Shown here piece after piece: positions 11,060 through 23,383 of a stretch of 64,000 bases of DNA. The position numbers and the translations under genes were made by a program. Positions within the stretch are counted from its first letter, which is position 1, and each line of letters begins with the position of its first letter. The DNA is from Ornithodoros turicata (lineage: Eukaryota; Arthropoda; Arachnida; Ixodida; Argasidae): positions 78,906,160-78,970,159 of the forward strand of contig NC_088202.1 in NCBI RefSeq assembly GCF_037126465.1. The letters run 5' to 3'. The notes below the pieces were generated by a model. The model did no database searches. It had not been told where the DNA came from and saw only the letters and a program-made list of their open reading frames with translations.

Positions 11060-12781
11060 CGCTTTGGGATCTCGAAGCAATGGGTATTCGCGAACGTGAA
11101 GTGAAAGAAAAGGAACGGCACCCGGTACTAGAGATCCGGTAGAGAACGGCATCCGGTACACTTCGAGAGCACAATCATGTATGAACATGACAGATACGTC
11201 GTTGCTCTACCATGGAAGCATGAGGTATCGATGGGAAGCAACAAAAAGATAGCGCAAATACGGCTTGCCCAATTGACAAAGAGGCTCTTGAGTTCTTCCA
11301 CTCAGTTGATGCAGAATTATGACACTGCCATTCGTGAATATCTCCTATCGGGCGTGGCAGAAAAGATCACAGTGCTCATGAACACAGATGAGGCCCCAAG
11401 ACATATGTACTATATGCCGCACCAAGCAGTGATTAGGGAGGATCGCTTAACAACCGAGATAAGGATAGTGTTCGATACCTCGTCGCATGAAGTTCACACC
11501 AAATCTTTGAACGATAATTTGGACTCTGGTCCAAACATGAATCCGGACATTATGACCGTACTACTGAACTTCCGTTTGCATCCAGTGGCATTGGTAACTG
11601 ATGTACAAAAGGCGTTTCTTCAGATAATGATCCGTGAAGAAGATCGCGACGCCTTGAGATTTCTTTCGTACGAAACAAAACCAGAAGAAGGGACGCCATT
11701 GCCAAAAATCGAAGCCTGGAGAATGAATAGGGTGACATTCGGAACGGCTCCAAGTACATTTCTCCTTGCAGCCACGTTACACAATCATCTTCGGCTGACA
11801 GCGAAAGAGTACCCGGAGACTGCGAGCATACTCGACCAATCCATATACGTGGATGATGTAATACTAGGAGCACACAATGTCGAGGAAGCAGAGAAGAGAT
11901 ATATGGAGACAAAACAGCTCTTCAGCAAGGCTTCAATGAAACTACAGAAATGGGGATCCAACTCCAACAAAATGCGTGACATATTCTGTAACGAAAAGGA
12001 CGCCATAACAATCGACACGACAACAAAGGTACTTGGCATGATATGGGATCAAGAGGCTGACACTCTCTCCTTGCCAATCAAAGACTCACAAGGTAGTAGC
12101 ACCACGAAGGAGGTAACGAAACGGCATGTTTTGCGCTCGGTCGCGGAAATTTATGATCCTCAGGGATTCATTCTACCTTACACGGTGTCCGGAAAGATAC
12201 TCTTACAGGATATATGGAAAGAGGGACTGGACTGGGACACAGTGCTACCGAAAGATCTGCATGATAGATGGTGAGCATGGTGTTGTGAGATGTCACGCTT
12301 AAAAACTGTACAAATTCCACGTCATTACGGCACATACCTCCAAGATAACGAAGAAGCAGAGATACACTTTTTCTCTGATGCCAGCCCAACTGCCTATGGC
12401 ACAGCCGCATATTTACGTCTTGGCAGCAAATCGTCTCAACAACGGGTACAACTGATAACAGCCAAATCAAGAGTTGCTCCCATCAAGAAGATGACTCTGG
12501 CTCGGTTGGAGTTAATGGGAGCACTGATGTCTTCCATACTCTCTGACTACCCGAAGAGTAACTTCAAGTTACGGGCTGTACACCACTTTTGGACCGACTC
12601 GACCATCACTCTCCAGTGGAAACGAGGAGATTCAACGCGCTGGATACCGTTCGTGCGTAATAGAGTTGAAGAAATACAAAAGAACGTTGACACTGAACAC
12701 AGGCGTTACGTACCAACACACTCCAACCCGGCCGATCTTATTACGAGAGGGATTTCAGCGCATGCATTCTGGAGTGCGTGA
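11060..12781 (+). pseudogene. BEL/Pao pol: reverse transcriptase and RNase H
   Basis: The frame opens near 11060 with LWDLEAMGI, the conserved entry into BEL/Pao reverse transcriptase, then the RT palm. Seen in order: MPHQAVIRED, IVFDTSS, SLNDNLDSGPNM, the first catalytic Asp in LVTDVQKAFLQI, RVTFGTAPSTF and the YVDDVILG catalytic box. After an in-frame TGA near 12272 (a probable Trp codon mutated) the same frame resumes with FFSDASPTAYGTAAY and the HFWTDSTITLQW block of the RNase H-like domain, ending ADLITRG. The aspartic protease expected between gag and RT is missing. One point stop, the missing protease and the separated integrase frame mark it as inactive. Confidence 0.88.
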
Positions 12782-12797
12782 CACCCTCGTTTAACTA

Positions 12798-13923
12798 AGA
12801 AGAGAAGTTCTGGGTGATCCGTGCCCGTCAGCAGATCAAGCACATGATACGAGACTGTGCTGTGTGTAAAAAGATCGACTGTAGGCATGTAGATCAAGTC
12901 GACGGGCAGCTACCAGCAGGCCGCGTGACGATGTGTCACCCCTTCCAGGTGGTGGGCATAGATTTCGTGGGGCCAATAACGCTCAAACGAACAAGGAGGA
13001 CGTACGAGAAAGGATACGTTGCCTTATTTACGTGCGCTGTCACCAGGGCAGTACATCTGGAGTTCTGCGAAGACATGTCCGCTGCTAAATTCCTACAGGC
13101 TTTCCGAAGGTTTATAGCCCGAAGAGGCATATGCCACACCGTGTACTCAGACAACGCGAAGACTTTCAAGTGCGTGGCGAGGGGACTTCAGGCACCGCGG
13201 AAAGCCCTTAGAGATCCATTGACGCAAGACTTCTCCTCACAGAATGGAATTCAATGGAATTTCATAGCTGAGAGAGCCCCATGGTGGGGCGGATTCTATG
13301 AACGATTGGTAAGGTCAGTAAAACCGGCCATCCGAAAAACTCTATCGAAGAACGTGCTATACTTCACCGACATGCAAACATTACTTACGAAGGTCAAGGC
13401 GGTGATAAACTCCAGACCGCTAACCTTTGTCTACAACGAGCACAGGAAACCCGTACCTCTAACGCCGGCCGACATGATAACAGGACGTCGTTTGACAGCA
13501 CGGCCGTCAACTCACTTGGCTCTACCTTCAGCGAGTCTCATAAGGAACTCCGCCAAATCCATAGATCTGCTAAGAGCCACGTGGAGGAGGCAGCAGGCAT
13601 ACCTCGAACAGATTTGGAACAGGTGAAACAAAGAATACCCGGCCGAACTGCGCTCCGCATACCATTCGAAGGGCTTGAAAGCCATTGACGTCAAAGTGGG
13701 AGACGTGGTTGTAGTTAAGGATTCCAACCGTACTAGGATACAGTGGCAGATGGGAATCGTTAAGAAAGTTTTCCTAAGCACAGATGGGAGGGTTCGAGTT
13801 TGCTTACTGCGCACTTCCAATCAGAACATCATCCGAAGGCCTGTGCAACATTTATACAGAATAGAAGCATCGGAAGAACGGCAATCACATAGTCAATCAT
13901 CGCCGCCAGGGGCAACCTGTTGA
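12798..13923 (+). pseudogene. BEL/Pao integrase with C-terminal DUF5641-like segment
   Basis: Begins with EKFWVIRARQQIKHMIRDC, the end of the zinc-binding region (CAVCKK follows), then the integrase catalytic core: VVGIDFVGP (first Asp), TCAVTRAVHLEF, VYSDNAKTF (second Asp) and WNFIAERAPWWGGFYERLV (Glu in GGFYERLV). A TGA near 13624 replaces the Trp expected in NRW(K)KEY. The same frame then continues through VGDVVVVKD and GIVKKVF...RVRV, the small C-terminal domain typical of BEL/Pao. About 200 residues between RNase H and this point, including the first zinc ligands, are deleted. The core residues survive, so the copy is not very old. Confidence 0.88.
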
Positions 13924-13976
13924 ATCTATCGCTGAAGACGACAATGGGTCATCACCTGCCTCCCTTTCACGTGACG

Positions 13977-14212
13977 AAAATCTCGTTCACATCATTCTGA
14001 TATCATTCACGGCAATAAACACATCGTCAACCTGGCTCGCTGTCCCGTCTTCCACACACACCTCTGGTCGCGCGTGTTTGATCTGACATTGTCTTGAGTT
14101 TATTTATCCGCCTTATTGATCATAGTTTTCAACCTACTGTTTTTCTTAAAGACCACTTCTACACTGTACCTTCGCAACTTTTTCCAACCGGCGGGAGACT
14201 TGATGAACATAA
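13977..14212. other. Flank of the BEL/Pao fragment
   Basis: Contains GGCAATAAACAC near 14010, which could serve as a polyadenylation signal if LTR sequence persists here, but no matching second LTR was found. Confidence 0.3.
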
Positions 14213-14220
14213 AGTATAAT

Positions 14221-15725
14221 TTAGAGCTGTGCGAATATTGAAATTGTCGAATACGAATCGAATACTAATATCTACAAAATTGTCCTTCGAATATTGAATC
14301 GAATATCACGTCATAGGATAACGGCTTCTAAGAGTTAATTAAGCCCCGAAAACAAGCATCGTCACAGTTGTGTTCTGCTGATCCTTAGAAAAATGTCCCA
14401 AGTGCTAATGAGGAATATGTATTAATGTATTGGCTTAGCATAGGGCATACATGCTTATATGCACATGTACAGTAAAATTATGTTTACAATGAAACAGTGT
14501 GCTGTTCTCATGAGGCAAGCTCATTTCAAAAATCTTTCATCAACAGTGAACACATGTGTTGGCATTGTAAAGTGCTGGTGAAACAGACAGAATGGAAGTA
14601 AAGAGCACTGACCTGTTCAGAGTGTGGGATGATTTAGTGATGAGCACCTCAGAAGGAAAATGATGGTGGCAAGTGGTCTCTTCTTGCATTGACAATACCT
14701 TCCGCATTTGTCGTGAAGGCGAGAAACTGCACGGTTTCACTGCCCTCACGCGAGACGTCACGCGTGAGACCATCGTTACTGACGGTAATGCATAATTTGG
14801 AACGGCATCATGCATTATAGCGCAGTAAAACTGCGATCCTCGACGATGTTGTATGGCTGTATCACGCGTGATTGTTTCCGCGACGTCCGTGTTCAGCGCT
14901 CCTTTCATTTCAAGGCGGAAATCTGCGCGCGGGCCTCAAACTTGGTCGCGCCGATGGCGACGCGCGTGAGTCGCGAGCAAAATCGCTCCATGAAGGTCGG
15001 GCTTAAGGCTATATATGCGTCTTGCTATCATCTGTAAGAACAGTTAGCGCAGTTTCAAATGACTGCAGCGTTACTGTCGTCCTAGTTGGCGCTTTCATAC
15101 GGTCGCAGAGCGCCGGAGTTGGAGAAACTATGTCGAAATATCAACACGACCCACTCCTCGATTATCGCCGTCATCGCACGCGACCATGATTCTATCATAT
15201 ATCGTTGACAACCACTAATCGAAACCTAAAAAGACGCATTCGAGACGCAGGTTTTGGCTGTGCATGCAATGGGATGCTGAACAGCGGTGTTCAGCTCAAC
15301 GTCAACAAAATTTCGATATTTAACCGTAATTTCACCGAACTGTAGGCCTCATACGAATGTTCAGAGTTCGCTAGCAATCCACTAAAGCCGCGACAGTGCT
15401 GACAATGTATGAAACGTACCGCGGTCTCGTGTTTCGCTGGGGCGGACTCTAAAATGGCAACCGCACACAACTGCGTACTAGTTTCTGTTTCGGTTACCGA
15501 ACGTATAGCGACGCATTCGTAAACGAGCGTACCTCGGAAGCTCCGCGCGTCGCTTTGCAGCTGTTCTACTATGCATGTTCGTCGCTGCAACGTACAAATC
15601 TGCTGTGATATGCGAAGAAAAAAAAATCGAATATTCGAAAACTTCGAATATCAAATTTTCGAATACGAATCGAATATCGCAAATATTCGATTCGTATTAG
15701 AAATTTCGAATATTCGCACACCTCT
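14221..15725. mobile_element. hAT-like non-autonomous element with GAATATTCGA-type termini
   Basis: A perfect 8-bp direct repeat AGTATAAT lies at 14213-14220 and 15726-15733. The ends read (tt)AGAGCTGTGCGAATATT and, inverted, AGAGGTGTGCGAATATT, 14-15 of 16 identical. About 100 bp at the left and 130 bp at the right are filled with overlapping CGAATA, TTCGAA and GAATCGAATA motifs, while the 1.2-kb interior has normal composition. A 122-codon minus ORF inside shows no transposase motif. Terminal sequence TAGAGSTGTGCGAATA is a common hAT-type end in arthropods, from general knowledge. Confidence 0.85.
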
Positions 15726-15762
15726 AGTATAATCCCAAAACTCTTTTTACCATTGTCTGTGC

Positions 15763-15990
15763 TATGATGATGATGATGATTAAAAGAAAAAAAGCGAATT
15801 GTAGTCCTGATCACGAGGGCCGGCTACCCCATCTCACCTAAGGAGAGCAATGCCAAACACATCCACCCACACCCACTGGAGATGTCCTGAAGCGGCGACG
15901 AACGCCACTGTCAGGGTCATAGCCCGTCTAACAGCTTGGTGTCCCTTAAAATCTGTGTAACTGCTCGCAAAGCTGGCAGTTGAGTGCTCG
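15763..15990 (-). repeat. (CAT)n-type LINE tail and adjoining unassigned sequence
   Basis: ATGATGATGATGATGAT at 15764-15780, followed by a T/A stretch, reads on the minus strand as TTTTAATCATCATCATCATC, the 3' terminus style of the RNase H LINEs in this window. The sequence to its right (15800-15990) is not coding in any frame and could be a 3' UTR of that element. Confidence 0.4.
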
Positions 15991-16479
15991 TTGGCCATGG
16001 GCCCAGCACCTTCTGCACTCCGAAGGGTCGATTGTAAACCCGACTTCCTTGAGAGATTCAGGTCTTATGAACAGCCTGTGAACTTAGTCGTGCAATCTCA
16101 TTCTTCTGTGCCCCACTCTCACCCTCAACGCATTAACCTCATGCTTTCCTTTTAAAGTCATCTTCTGTGATCCAGCTCATCATTCTTTCACCGTTTGTTA
16201 GTCATCTTTTTTTGTCATCTTTGTCTTTGATCTACCTCATCCTTCTTCCATCATTTGTTAGTTTATCCTTTATTTCATAATTCCTTTTCTTTTTATTTAT
16301 TTATTATTTATTAATTTCATTTATTTATTTATTTATTATATTAATTATTATATTATTCCTTCCTATTTCTTTCTTTCTTTATTTATTTCTGGAATAGCAA
16401 GCCGACGTCCCGTTTGGCTGACCTTTCCACCCTTTTTTTCTTTCCTTTTCGTCTAATAAATATATCCCCCCCCCCCCCC
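15990..16479 (+). mobile_element. Poly(C)-ended dispersed repeat, copy 1
   Basis: This segment matches, in reverse orientation, 59991-60350. Shared landmarks are GAACAGCCTGTGAACT, a CTCACCCTCAACGC block, GGAATAGCAAGCCGACGTCC, GGCTGACCTTTCC and the terminal TCTAATAAATATATC followed by a C run (16466-16479). The ordered landmarks and a shared precise 3' end indicate a retroposed family whose 3' terminus is oligo(C) after an AATAAA-like signal. A ~50-bp block is tandemly duplicated in this copy (16157-16204 and 16213-16262), not in the other. No ORF. It could be the 3' UTR of a longer LINE or a SINE. Confidence 0.65.
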
Positions 16480-16494
16480 GCCCCGGCCTAACGC

Positions 16495-18175
16495 GGCTAC
16501 AAGTCTGTCACGACACTCAGAGTATCTTGGGCACATAACTATAATATGTTCGACGTCTTCGATAGAGCCACAGACTGGACAATTAGGGTCCACCTTCCCA
16601 AGACTGTACAGAGTCTTGCACTGTATGGTACATTGAGCCGGAGCCTGTGAAACAATGGCGTGAGCTACCGTGGCATGGATGTTGGGAGGACCAGGGCTAG
16701 TTCGGGGTCAACCCGGTGCAGAAGGGAAGAACCAGCCTCGCCACAAAACCGTTGATCTTTTGACAGCTTATGGCTCAGAGACTTTAATGCACTCTTGGCG
16801 TCTGCCTTCGTGAAGTAAACACTGCGGAATGTACTATTTCCATGTGCTTTCCCGGCGTTGTGATCGGCCGCATCATGTCCGGTGATCCCACAGTGGCCAG
16901 GCATCTACCGGAAAATCACGTCATGGCCAGCGGTCATTGCTTTTTGGTGCGCTACTAGTATGTCATTAGGTACAGGAGCTGAGAGGTGGTGCGTACCCGG
17001 TGTCATAAGGGTCTGTAAAGCAGCTTTAGAATAAAAAAAAACTAACACATTTTCCCTGGGAAGGCACGCACGAGATATGCTCTATGGCTAGAAGAAGAGC
17101 GTGCAGCTCTGCTGCTGTCGATGAAGTTCGATGCGATAGTCGAGCCCTGCGCGCAGTATTCAATGCTGGTACAACGAAGGCACAGGCGGATCCTGTAGGT
17201 ATTGTGGAGCCATCTGCATATACCGCCGTGCGATCATCCAGACGTTGGATCAGTTCCAAGCTCGCTGCATGCAAGGAGGTGAGGACTTCTTCGACGAAAG
17301 GCCTGGAACTTCTGTATCGACTCTGAGAGGGACAACACCCCACCGTGGCAAAGGCGATGCTGGAATGCGTTTATATGATGGTGAGATGCCTCGGTATGGG
17401 AGAATGGCCTGGTGAAAAGTGGAATTATCTCTCTTATTAATTACTTCAACAAGGTGGTGCCGACGATGCCACGTTGACGGTCGGATTAAGTAACGAAGTG
17501 ATTCCTGAACTCTTAGAGCTGGTACCTGAGGTTCCTTCGCTTCTGCAACTGTGAGCTGGTTAGAAGCTGACCGATGAACCCCCAAGCACACTTTTAGGCT
17601 CCAGGCAACCACACTCTCGAGGATAAATTCTGAGGTGAGACACAGGCCTTGTAGAAGTCGCAGGGAGTACGCCAACATCTGACGAATTATGATGTGAATG
17701 ATGCAGACCGAGCATAGCCGTCGGAGACGCTCCCCATCGACTGCCTGCGATGTTGCGCATGACATTAACGACGGATGTAGCTTTCTCCTTTATGCTTTGA
17801 ACTTCGGCTGACCAGGACAGAGATCTGTCCACGATGACTCCAAGGAACCTGTGATGTGTTACTCTTCGGAGTTGCTGTCCATTGACATGAAGCTGAAAGT
17901 TTGGTAAACGTTTCTTCGTGAACGGCATCACTACTGTTTTCTCTAAAGACACATCCATGCCCCGTTGAGACAAGAAGATGGTAACCTTGTCTAGTGCCTC
18001 CTGAAGACGTGTACGAAGCGCTGGCCACTGTTTCCCGGAAGACGACAGACATAAGTCATCGGCATACATACTCAGACGTACACCTCGTGGTAACAGGGAC
18101 GGGAGTGTCGCCAGTAGGGCGTTAAAAAGCACGGGACTGAGTACTGCTCCCTGCGCCACTCCTGCGGTCACTGAG
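16495..18175 (-). pseudogene. RNase H-bearing LINE (I-clade-like): RT palm to C-terminus
   Basis: Reading on the minus strand from 18171: GVAQGAVLSPVLFN, the RT catalytic box MYADDLCL, then LEKTVVMPFTKKRLP and HRFLGVIVDRSLSW of the RT thumb. After frame changes comes an RNase H domain with AVYADGSTIPTGSACAF (Asp), LSHRTSSTAAELHALL (Glu) near 17150-17200 and, after a broken stretch, MPGHCGITGHDAADHNAG (16850-16904). The Trp that normally precedes MPGHCG has become TAG. At 16500-16665 a CPVCGSIEDVEHII zinc-knuckle tail follows. The 5' half of RT is truncated at ~18175. Several frameshifts and stops make it inactive. Its 3' end abuts the poly(C) run of the repeat at 15990-16479. Confidence 0.87.
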
Positions 18176-18189
18176 TGCTTCTGTGCCGC

Positions 18190-18520
18190 ATGACTTGTCT
18201 CGAGCTGCAGTCATATGATGGTAAGACCTGTTTACAGCGTTCCTAAGGACGCACATTGTAACTGAGACTTTTACCAATTTTGACACGCTAGTATCAGATG
18301 GGGTTAGCGGTTTTTCCGTCGTCTGACGGAATTCTAAACAGACCACTTTTACGTGATTGTAAATTCTTAAATCCAAATGGATCTCTCCTGCATTTTTCAG
18401 TTCCATTGTGAACCGCAACCATTCAGTCACTTCATCAAAAACTTGCTTAACCTCAGTCTCAGCCACACCCTGCTCCACACAAACTGAGAAGTCATCCACG
18501 TGCCTTAAAATCATTTTCAC
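18190..18520 (-). pseudogene. Penelope-like reverse transcriptase fragment
   Basis: The minus frame reads LRHVDDFSVCVEQG, then FTMELKNAGEIHLDLRI. These correspond to the catalytic (Y/F)xDD strand and the IKFTxExxxNxxxFLD strand of Penelope-like RTs. Further on, KPLTPSDTSVSKLVKVS..MCVLRNAV resembles the stretch after the conserved RKPT..YL motif. The first palm motifs and the GIY-YIG domain are missing. It butts against the truncated LINE at 18175. Confidence 0.7.
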
Positions 18521-18849
18521 CGCTAAACGCTTTTTTCAAAACTAAATATTGAGTTTCCTATCCACTTTTCCCATCGGTTTTAGAATGTTACACTAAACAA
18601 CCCCTTTTTTTAGAATGTTACCCCGCACCGCATCCCATGTGAACCCTATGTAACACACCCATCACTAATGATGTCTAGAAACCTAAGCCAAATGTGGCGC
18701 CACTTTTTTGTAAAGGTGCATTCCTGTCGGTCGGCTGTCTTACCATTTAGACACCTTGCGATAGCGTGGTTGGAACATGCCAAGAGGGTAAAATAATACA
18801 CAGTCCAGCTTGTTGAAATGTCGTAAAGAAAAAAAAAATAACGAAATAA

Positions 18850-19025
18850 TGAAGCACGAAGTCAGAGTAACTATTTAATACGTGAGCTTTCGGGCAGAGC
18901 CTGCCCTTCTTCAGACAAAAGAAGCAGTTAAAACGTTGCTTATATATGGAGTAGGATCGGTAAGAGAAGGAGCCAAAGAACACTCTGCCTGCGTGGCGGA
19001 AACGAAGAGCGCCCCGGCAGGTCAC
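18850..19025 (-). repeat. PLE terminal (pLTR-like) sequence with hammerhead-like core
   Basis: On the minus strand this contains a CTGAAGA box (18914 to 18908), a GGGCAG/CTGCCC stem with a GCT loop, then GAAA (ending 18888). The order CUGANGA - stem II - GAAA is that of hammerhead ribozymes described in terminal repeats of Penelope-like elements. One extra A lies between the CUGANGA box and the stem. The nearby PLE RT fragment at 18190-18520 is on the same strand, consistent with this being its 5' terminal repeat. Confidence 0.6.
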
Positions 19026-22000
19026 AAATTAATGTGCTGTTTTGAGTAGCCCCATAGAAGTTCTAACGCCTAATAACAGTGCAGTATCACAGTTTACCAG
19101 GAACGCGTCTCATCATTGTCCGTTGGGATGCCACTGCCACAGTATCTGGCTCCTGTTGCCTCACATTGCAGGATGCAAGTTCGTACGCGAGCTGAGGCAC
19201 GGTTGTCTTCGTTCTGTCGTTCACGGTAGTTTAGAGCATTGTAGCTGCCATGTGACTACATTTGCCACTTTTATGAGGACACTCGCAGTTCGCCCTAGAT
19301 GCCTACCCGCGAGACCGTAATCTGAAGACAATGGGATAAATGTTGATGCTCACAGGAACGAACTTATACAAGAGCCGGATGATTCAACTTTCAGCAAACA
19401 CAATGCGTTAAACTTCCGTTTCTCCTTCGTCGATAAACCAAGGTCATCCCCAATGAAAAGTGGGATCCCTAACACAGAAATCAGAACTGTTTTAGCCCTC
19501 CTGGAGGCACTGTGCATCGAATGCTCCGGCATACTCCGGTTGATGCAGCATCAGTGCGTTTCGGTTCGGACGGACGCAACTTATGTACTCTGGCCAGGGG
19601 ACTTTAGATCTTGCTGAACAGTGGAAAGCTCCCTACGTGTTGCTGGTGGCGGGAACGACGATTTCCCACTCGCTATTCCAAAACACCCCAGATTGGCTCA
19701 ATGATGCCAAGACCACATGGCTGCCATGATTGTTGTTGAATGGCTCTGTCATATTCGTTGTACCGCATTCTCAGCATACTTGTGTTAGTGATGCGTCGCC
19801 ATCCTGATATACTACTGTTCCTTCTTCGTGGTAAAATATTCGAACTATTGGGTGCACGCCGTCTTCCAGAATGATCCGGTAGTCATTTGTAGTAACGTCG
19901 CCCACCGAGAACAATCAGTGAGCCTAGAGAATACCAAGATATCACGGCCCATACTGTCCCTTGTCCACCACTGTGTTTTGGCAAGAGGCAGTCTGGAGAG
20001 ACACGTGAAATGCCACTCAACACTTGCACCCTCCCAGATACGGGAAATACCGTGAATACGGACAGCCAGCATGTATACATGCAGAAAAATGAGCGATCTC
20101 CCTGCTGATGCAACGAGAAGTATTGCTATGGGAGTCGTTGAACGGCTAAGAAAACGCGGAGATGATTTTAAATTGCGCGTAATGGTTTGGTGCGTAATGG
20201 CGCTGGTCAAACGTAGGAGCAGAACTGCAATGTGTTATGATTTAATGCTATATAGAGGATAACGCGCTGTAGGGTTTGGCTGAAGAAATAAGATCTACTG
20301 ACCCGAATTAGAGGATAGCTTATTTATTTGTTACTTCTTCGTTGTGTACAAGTGAGGGTATAGGTTTATTTTTAAAAAAAAGAAAGAAAAGAAACACGGG
20401 TTTAGCATATGCATAGTAACGACTTACGAGTGCTGAAATACGTATACCGAAACCCATTTATTTTAATGATCTCAAGCATTCACATGAAGCCTGTGGGGAT
20501 GACGACATGCCTAAATAGACTCACCGCAACGCATGGACTACGGTCACCAACATGAGAAGTCCGTGAACGACTGTTTGTTCATGTCGGCAGGCCCACACCA
20601 CGACGAAGCAAGGCGTCGATCTCCCGCCTTGGCAGTCTAACTTGCAAGATGTAATATAAGGTAGCATTCCAATGCCCTCCGCTGCCTCGTGATAACCTCA
20701 CCTAGCACACGCGCCCGGTGCTATGCTTTACTAGGCACTCCTAGCCGCAAACGTGTTCTCAAGCGACCACCCTGCACGCGAGCTGTATAGGGAAGGAGTT
20801 ACGTAACGTTGAATAACCCTGCTTTAAACTTTTTTGTGCTCACGGCTCCCGTGGCGCCGTCTATCGTCCGAGCTGAGTTTTTGGCGCAGACCACAGGAGA
20901 TTCCGGAGGTTGCCCAACAATGTAAAAGAAAAAGAAATGCATGTGTAGGTTTACTGTGACGTGTCGCGGCATACGAGGCTTTTTAAACAAAGCTTTTGGA
21001 ACCAGTTTCGAAATACCAGCATAAGGAGGGTACGCAAGAGGTTGAGTTTGCTTTCACTATCAGTATCAATGCTTTTAGCTTTTTCTTTTTGCATTGAATT
21101 TCACTTCATCTCATCCACGTTGACAATTCACGTAATCGGGAATGCAATTAAAACGCCCGTTGGGTAGAATTTTACGCCTCAAGGGAAGGCATCTGCTTCA
21201 ACTCAAAGTCCTAGCAGCGGGTCACAAGAGCACAGCTTGCTCTTACAATCCTATCCCCAGCAGAATTGTTTTCGGTCAATACCATAACCGTTCCATTCCG
21301 GATGACCACAAGGAAGCACACGGCCACGGCGTGGTGAAGGTTGGCGAGCAAATCTCAGGAAATTCACGCGGCTATAAAACGAGATCGTTTCCGGGGAAGC
21401 TGAGGCCACAGATAAGGGCTACTCTGATGGCTCCTGAAATCATTCGTCCAGCCCGACAGCGGTTGCTGTAAAACCGTGGTCCGTCTATAGCGATGACGCC
21501 GCGCTATCCCGCAAAGAAGCCATCCTTCTCGGGCCCCACCAACTACCGGAAACGAAGAGACAGCAAGAATGGAGTCGAATTCTACAGCATGAACGTAGCC
21601 TTCTCAAATTATTTTCGTTTCAATATGGGAGACGCATGCAGTTCTCTTACGTTCATTTGAGTGTATCGAAGAAGCCGTTTTGGACTAGCGATCACATGCA
21701 CTGAGGTATTTTACCGCAATTATTGCGGTGGATCCCCTCATCCCATCGTCATTCGTCTAGTACTTGTTGTTGCTGTAGGAAAATTAGGTGTCAGCTTGTA
21801 GTGTCGACAATCGTGTTCGGTTTCGCCTCCTGTTCGGATTGATAGCCTGGCTCCACATACTGTTGAACATTAAGCTTGGCACAGAGCACTAGGTTCCAGA
21901 CCGGCAACGGTGAATCGATACACCTACTCCAGCAATTTGCGCCACGTTCGCGTCTTATATTGCAGCCCTTCGTCTCTTATATTACCGAATTGCGGAATCT

Positions 22001-23383
22001 CAGCATCAATTGGGGCAAGGCAGTGTGTGAGAAACAGCGCGATAAATGTGTGTTGTCCAGCCTATCGTACACGTGGTTCTGCAAGCCACGCAGGCAAGGG
22101 CTTCGTGCGAAAAGAGGCGAAGAATGGGTCCACTGTAATATACAGTCTCAGCAGACAAACGAGATCGTAAACGAGCCCTTAGAGGAGCACGTGAAGCTAC
22201 CTCGTGGGGTCAGTTTACGAGCTGTGCAGTTTTACTTTCCTTGCATTTCGGTCCTGAGCTCCAAATACGCGAAGCAGGCAAGTGATAACTCTCTATCTTC
22301 TCGTGGCTTTGTGGCAGACTGAGATCAATCACGGCGTATCTCATATGAGAGTTATTACTCAGTACTAAATTCTGTTGACGTTGCTATGTGTAGACTAGGA
22401 AGGCTTGAGGAACGTAATAGCTCGATAACGATCAGTACAATTGAGGATCTAGGACTTTTCTATCTCGTACCAGTACATGCACGCAACTGTAGAACGGGTG
22501 ATTAGGAAATGGTGCGAGATTTTGGAAAGAGAGAAAGATAGAAAAATAAGGTAAAACATTCGCGCGTGTGGATTAGTGCGGTTCCAGGCTCCAGAACCCG
22601 GGTGTTAGGGCGAAGCGGTAATCACATTATGGGCACCTCCCAGACTTAAAAAATGGCCGCAGCACCACTGACTTGAAAGAAGCGTGCTGAAGGACAAGGT
22701 GTATTCAGGTTTAACGCTAACGAATCGACAAGCATTGAATTCGTCGTGAGACGAATTCAATTTCTCAAAATCGCATCCTCATGATGAAATCCCGACGTCT
22801 GCTTGGCACCAGAAGTGTGTTTGACGAAATCATGCAGAGAAATCAGCATAAATGCGCGCACTTTTCATTCACCAGCTATACTGATTTACCCACTGAGAGT
22901 TACGAATAATGGCGTTGCTGTGTCGTACTCATCCTACCATTTCGTTCGCCGCAGCTGAAACGAATTTGTGTATTTCGTTTTCGAGAAACAAGAGCATCCA
23001 AAATTATTTGCTTTCCGGGCTGACCCACTGGTGCTATTTCGTGAACTTAGTTTTATTTTGAACAGCTATAATTGTTCGTACTTTTCTTTTACAATAACTT
23101 TTTGACCTCCGTGGAAGCTTGAATACTTCGTCTCCTCGTGTACGGTGACAAAAATAGCTCAGATTTCTATTTTCAATTGGAGATACTGCAGTTTGGACGC
23201 ACTTTACATTTCCATTTAAGGCCAGCTTACTTATTGAATTACGTTTCACAGCTAGGTCCTCCCAGTAGGTGAGAAGACATCAACCGCTGCCGACGGTGTC
23301 ATGGTAGCATACAACAACAACGAATATAATAGAACGGTGAGAAAACAGGCGAGCTGGTGGGGACGAACATACATAACGAAACA
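19026..23383. other. Long unassigned region
   Basis: Over 4.3 kb with no recognised gene or repeat family. The longest open frames (21142-21471 and 21876-22322 on plus, 19845-20210 on minus) contain no motif I can name and overlap others on the opposite strand. A perfect short hairpin at 22734-22761 is listed separately. This may be unique sequence, old repeats or unrecognised host sequence. Confidence 0.5.
22734..22761. repeat. Perfect 12-bp hairpin with GTGA loop
   Basis: ATTGAATTCGTC at 22734-22745 is followed by GTGA and its exact reverse complement at 22750-22761. No poly-T or coding context explains it. Confidence 0.7.

Larger units (their letters stand above)
10193..13976. mobile_element. 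Rearranged BEL/Pao retrotransposon
   Basis: The locus contains gag (-), then RT/RNase H and integrase (+). A 59-bp block at 13918-13976 matches 10268-10327, which lies inside the inverted gag, with about four differences and in the same plus-strand orientation. No pair of LTRs could be identified by eye on either side. The simplest reading is a decayed copy that suffered an inversion or a template switch joining pol to inverted gag sequence at both ends. Confidence 0.6.

Noticed and set aside
19845..20210. 121-codon minus-strand ORF
   Set aside because: No motif and overlaps other frames on both strands.
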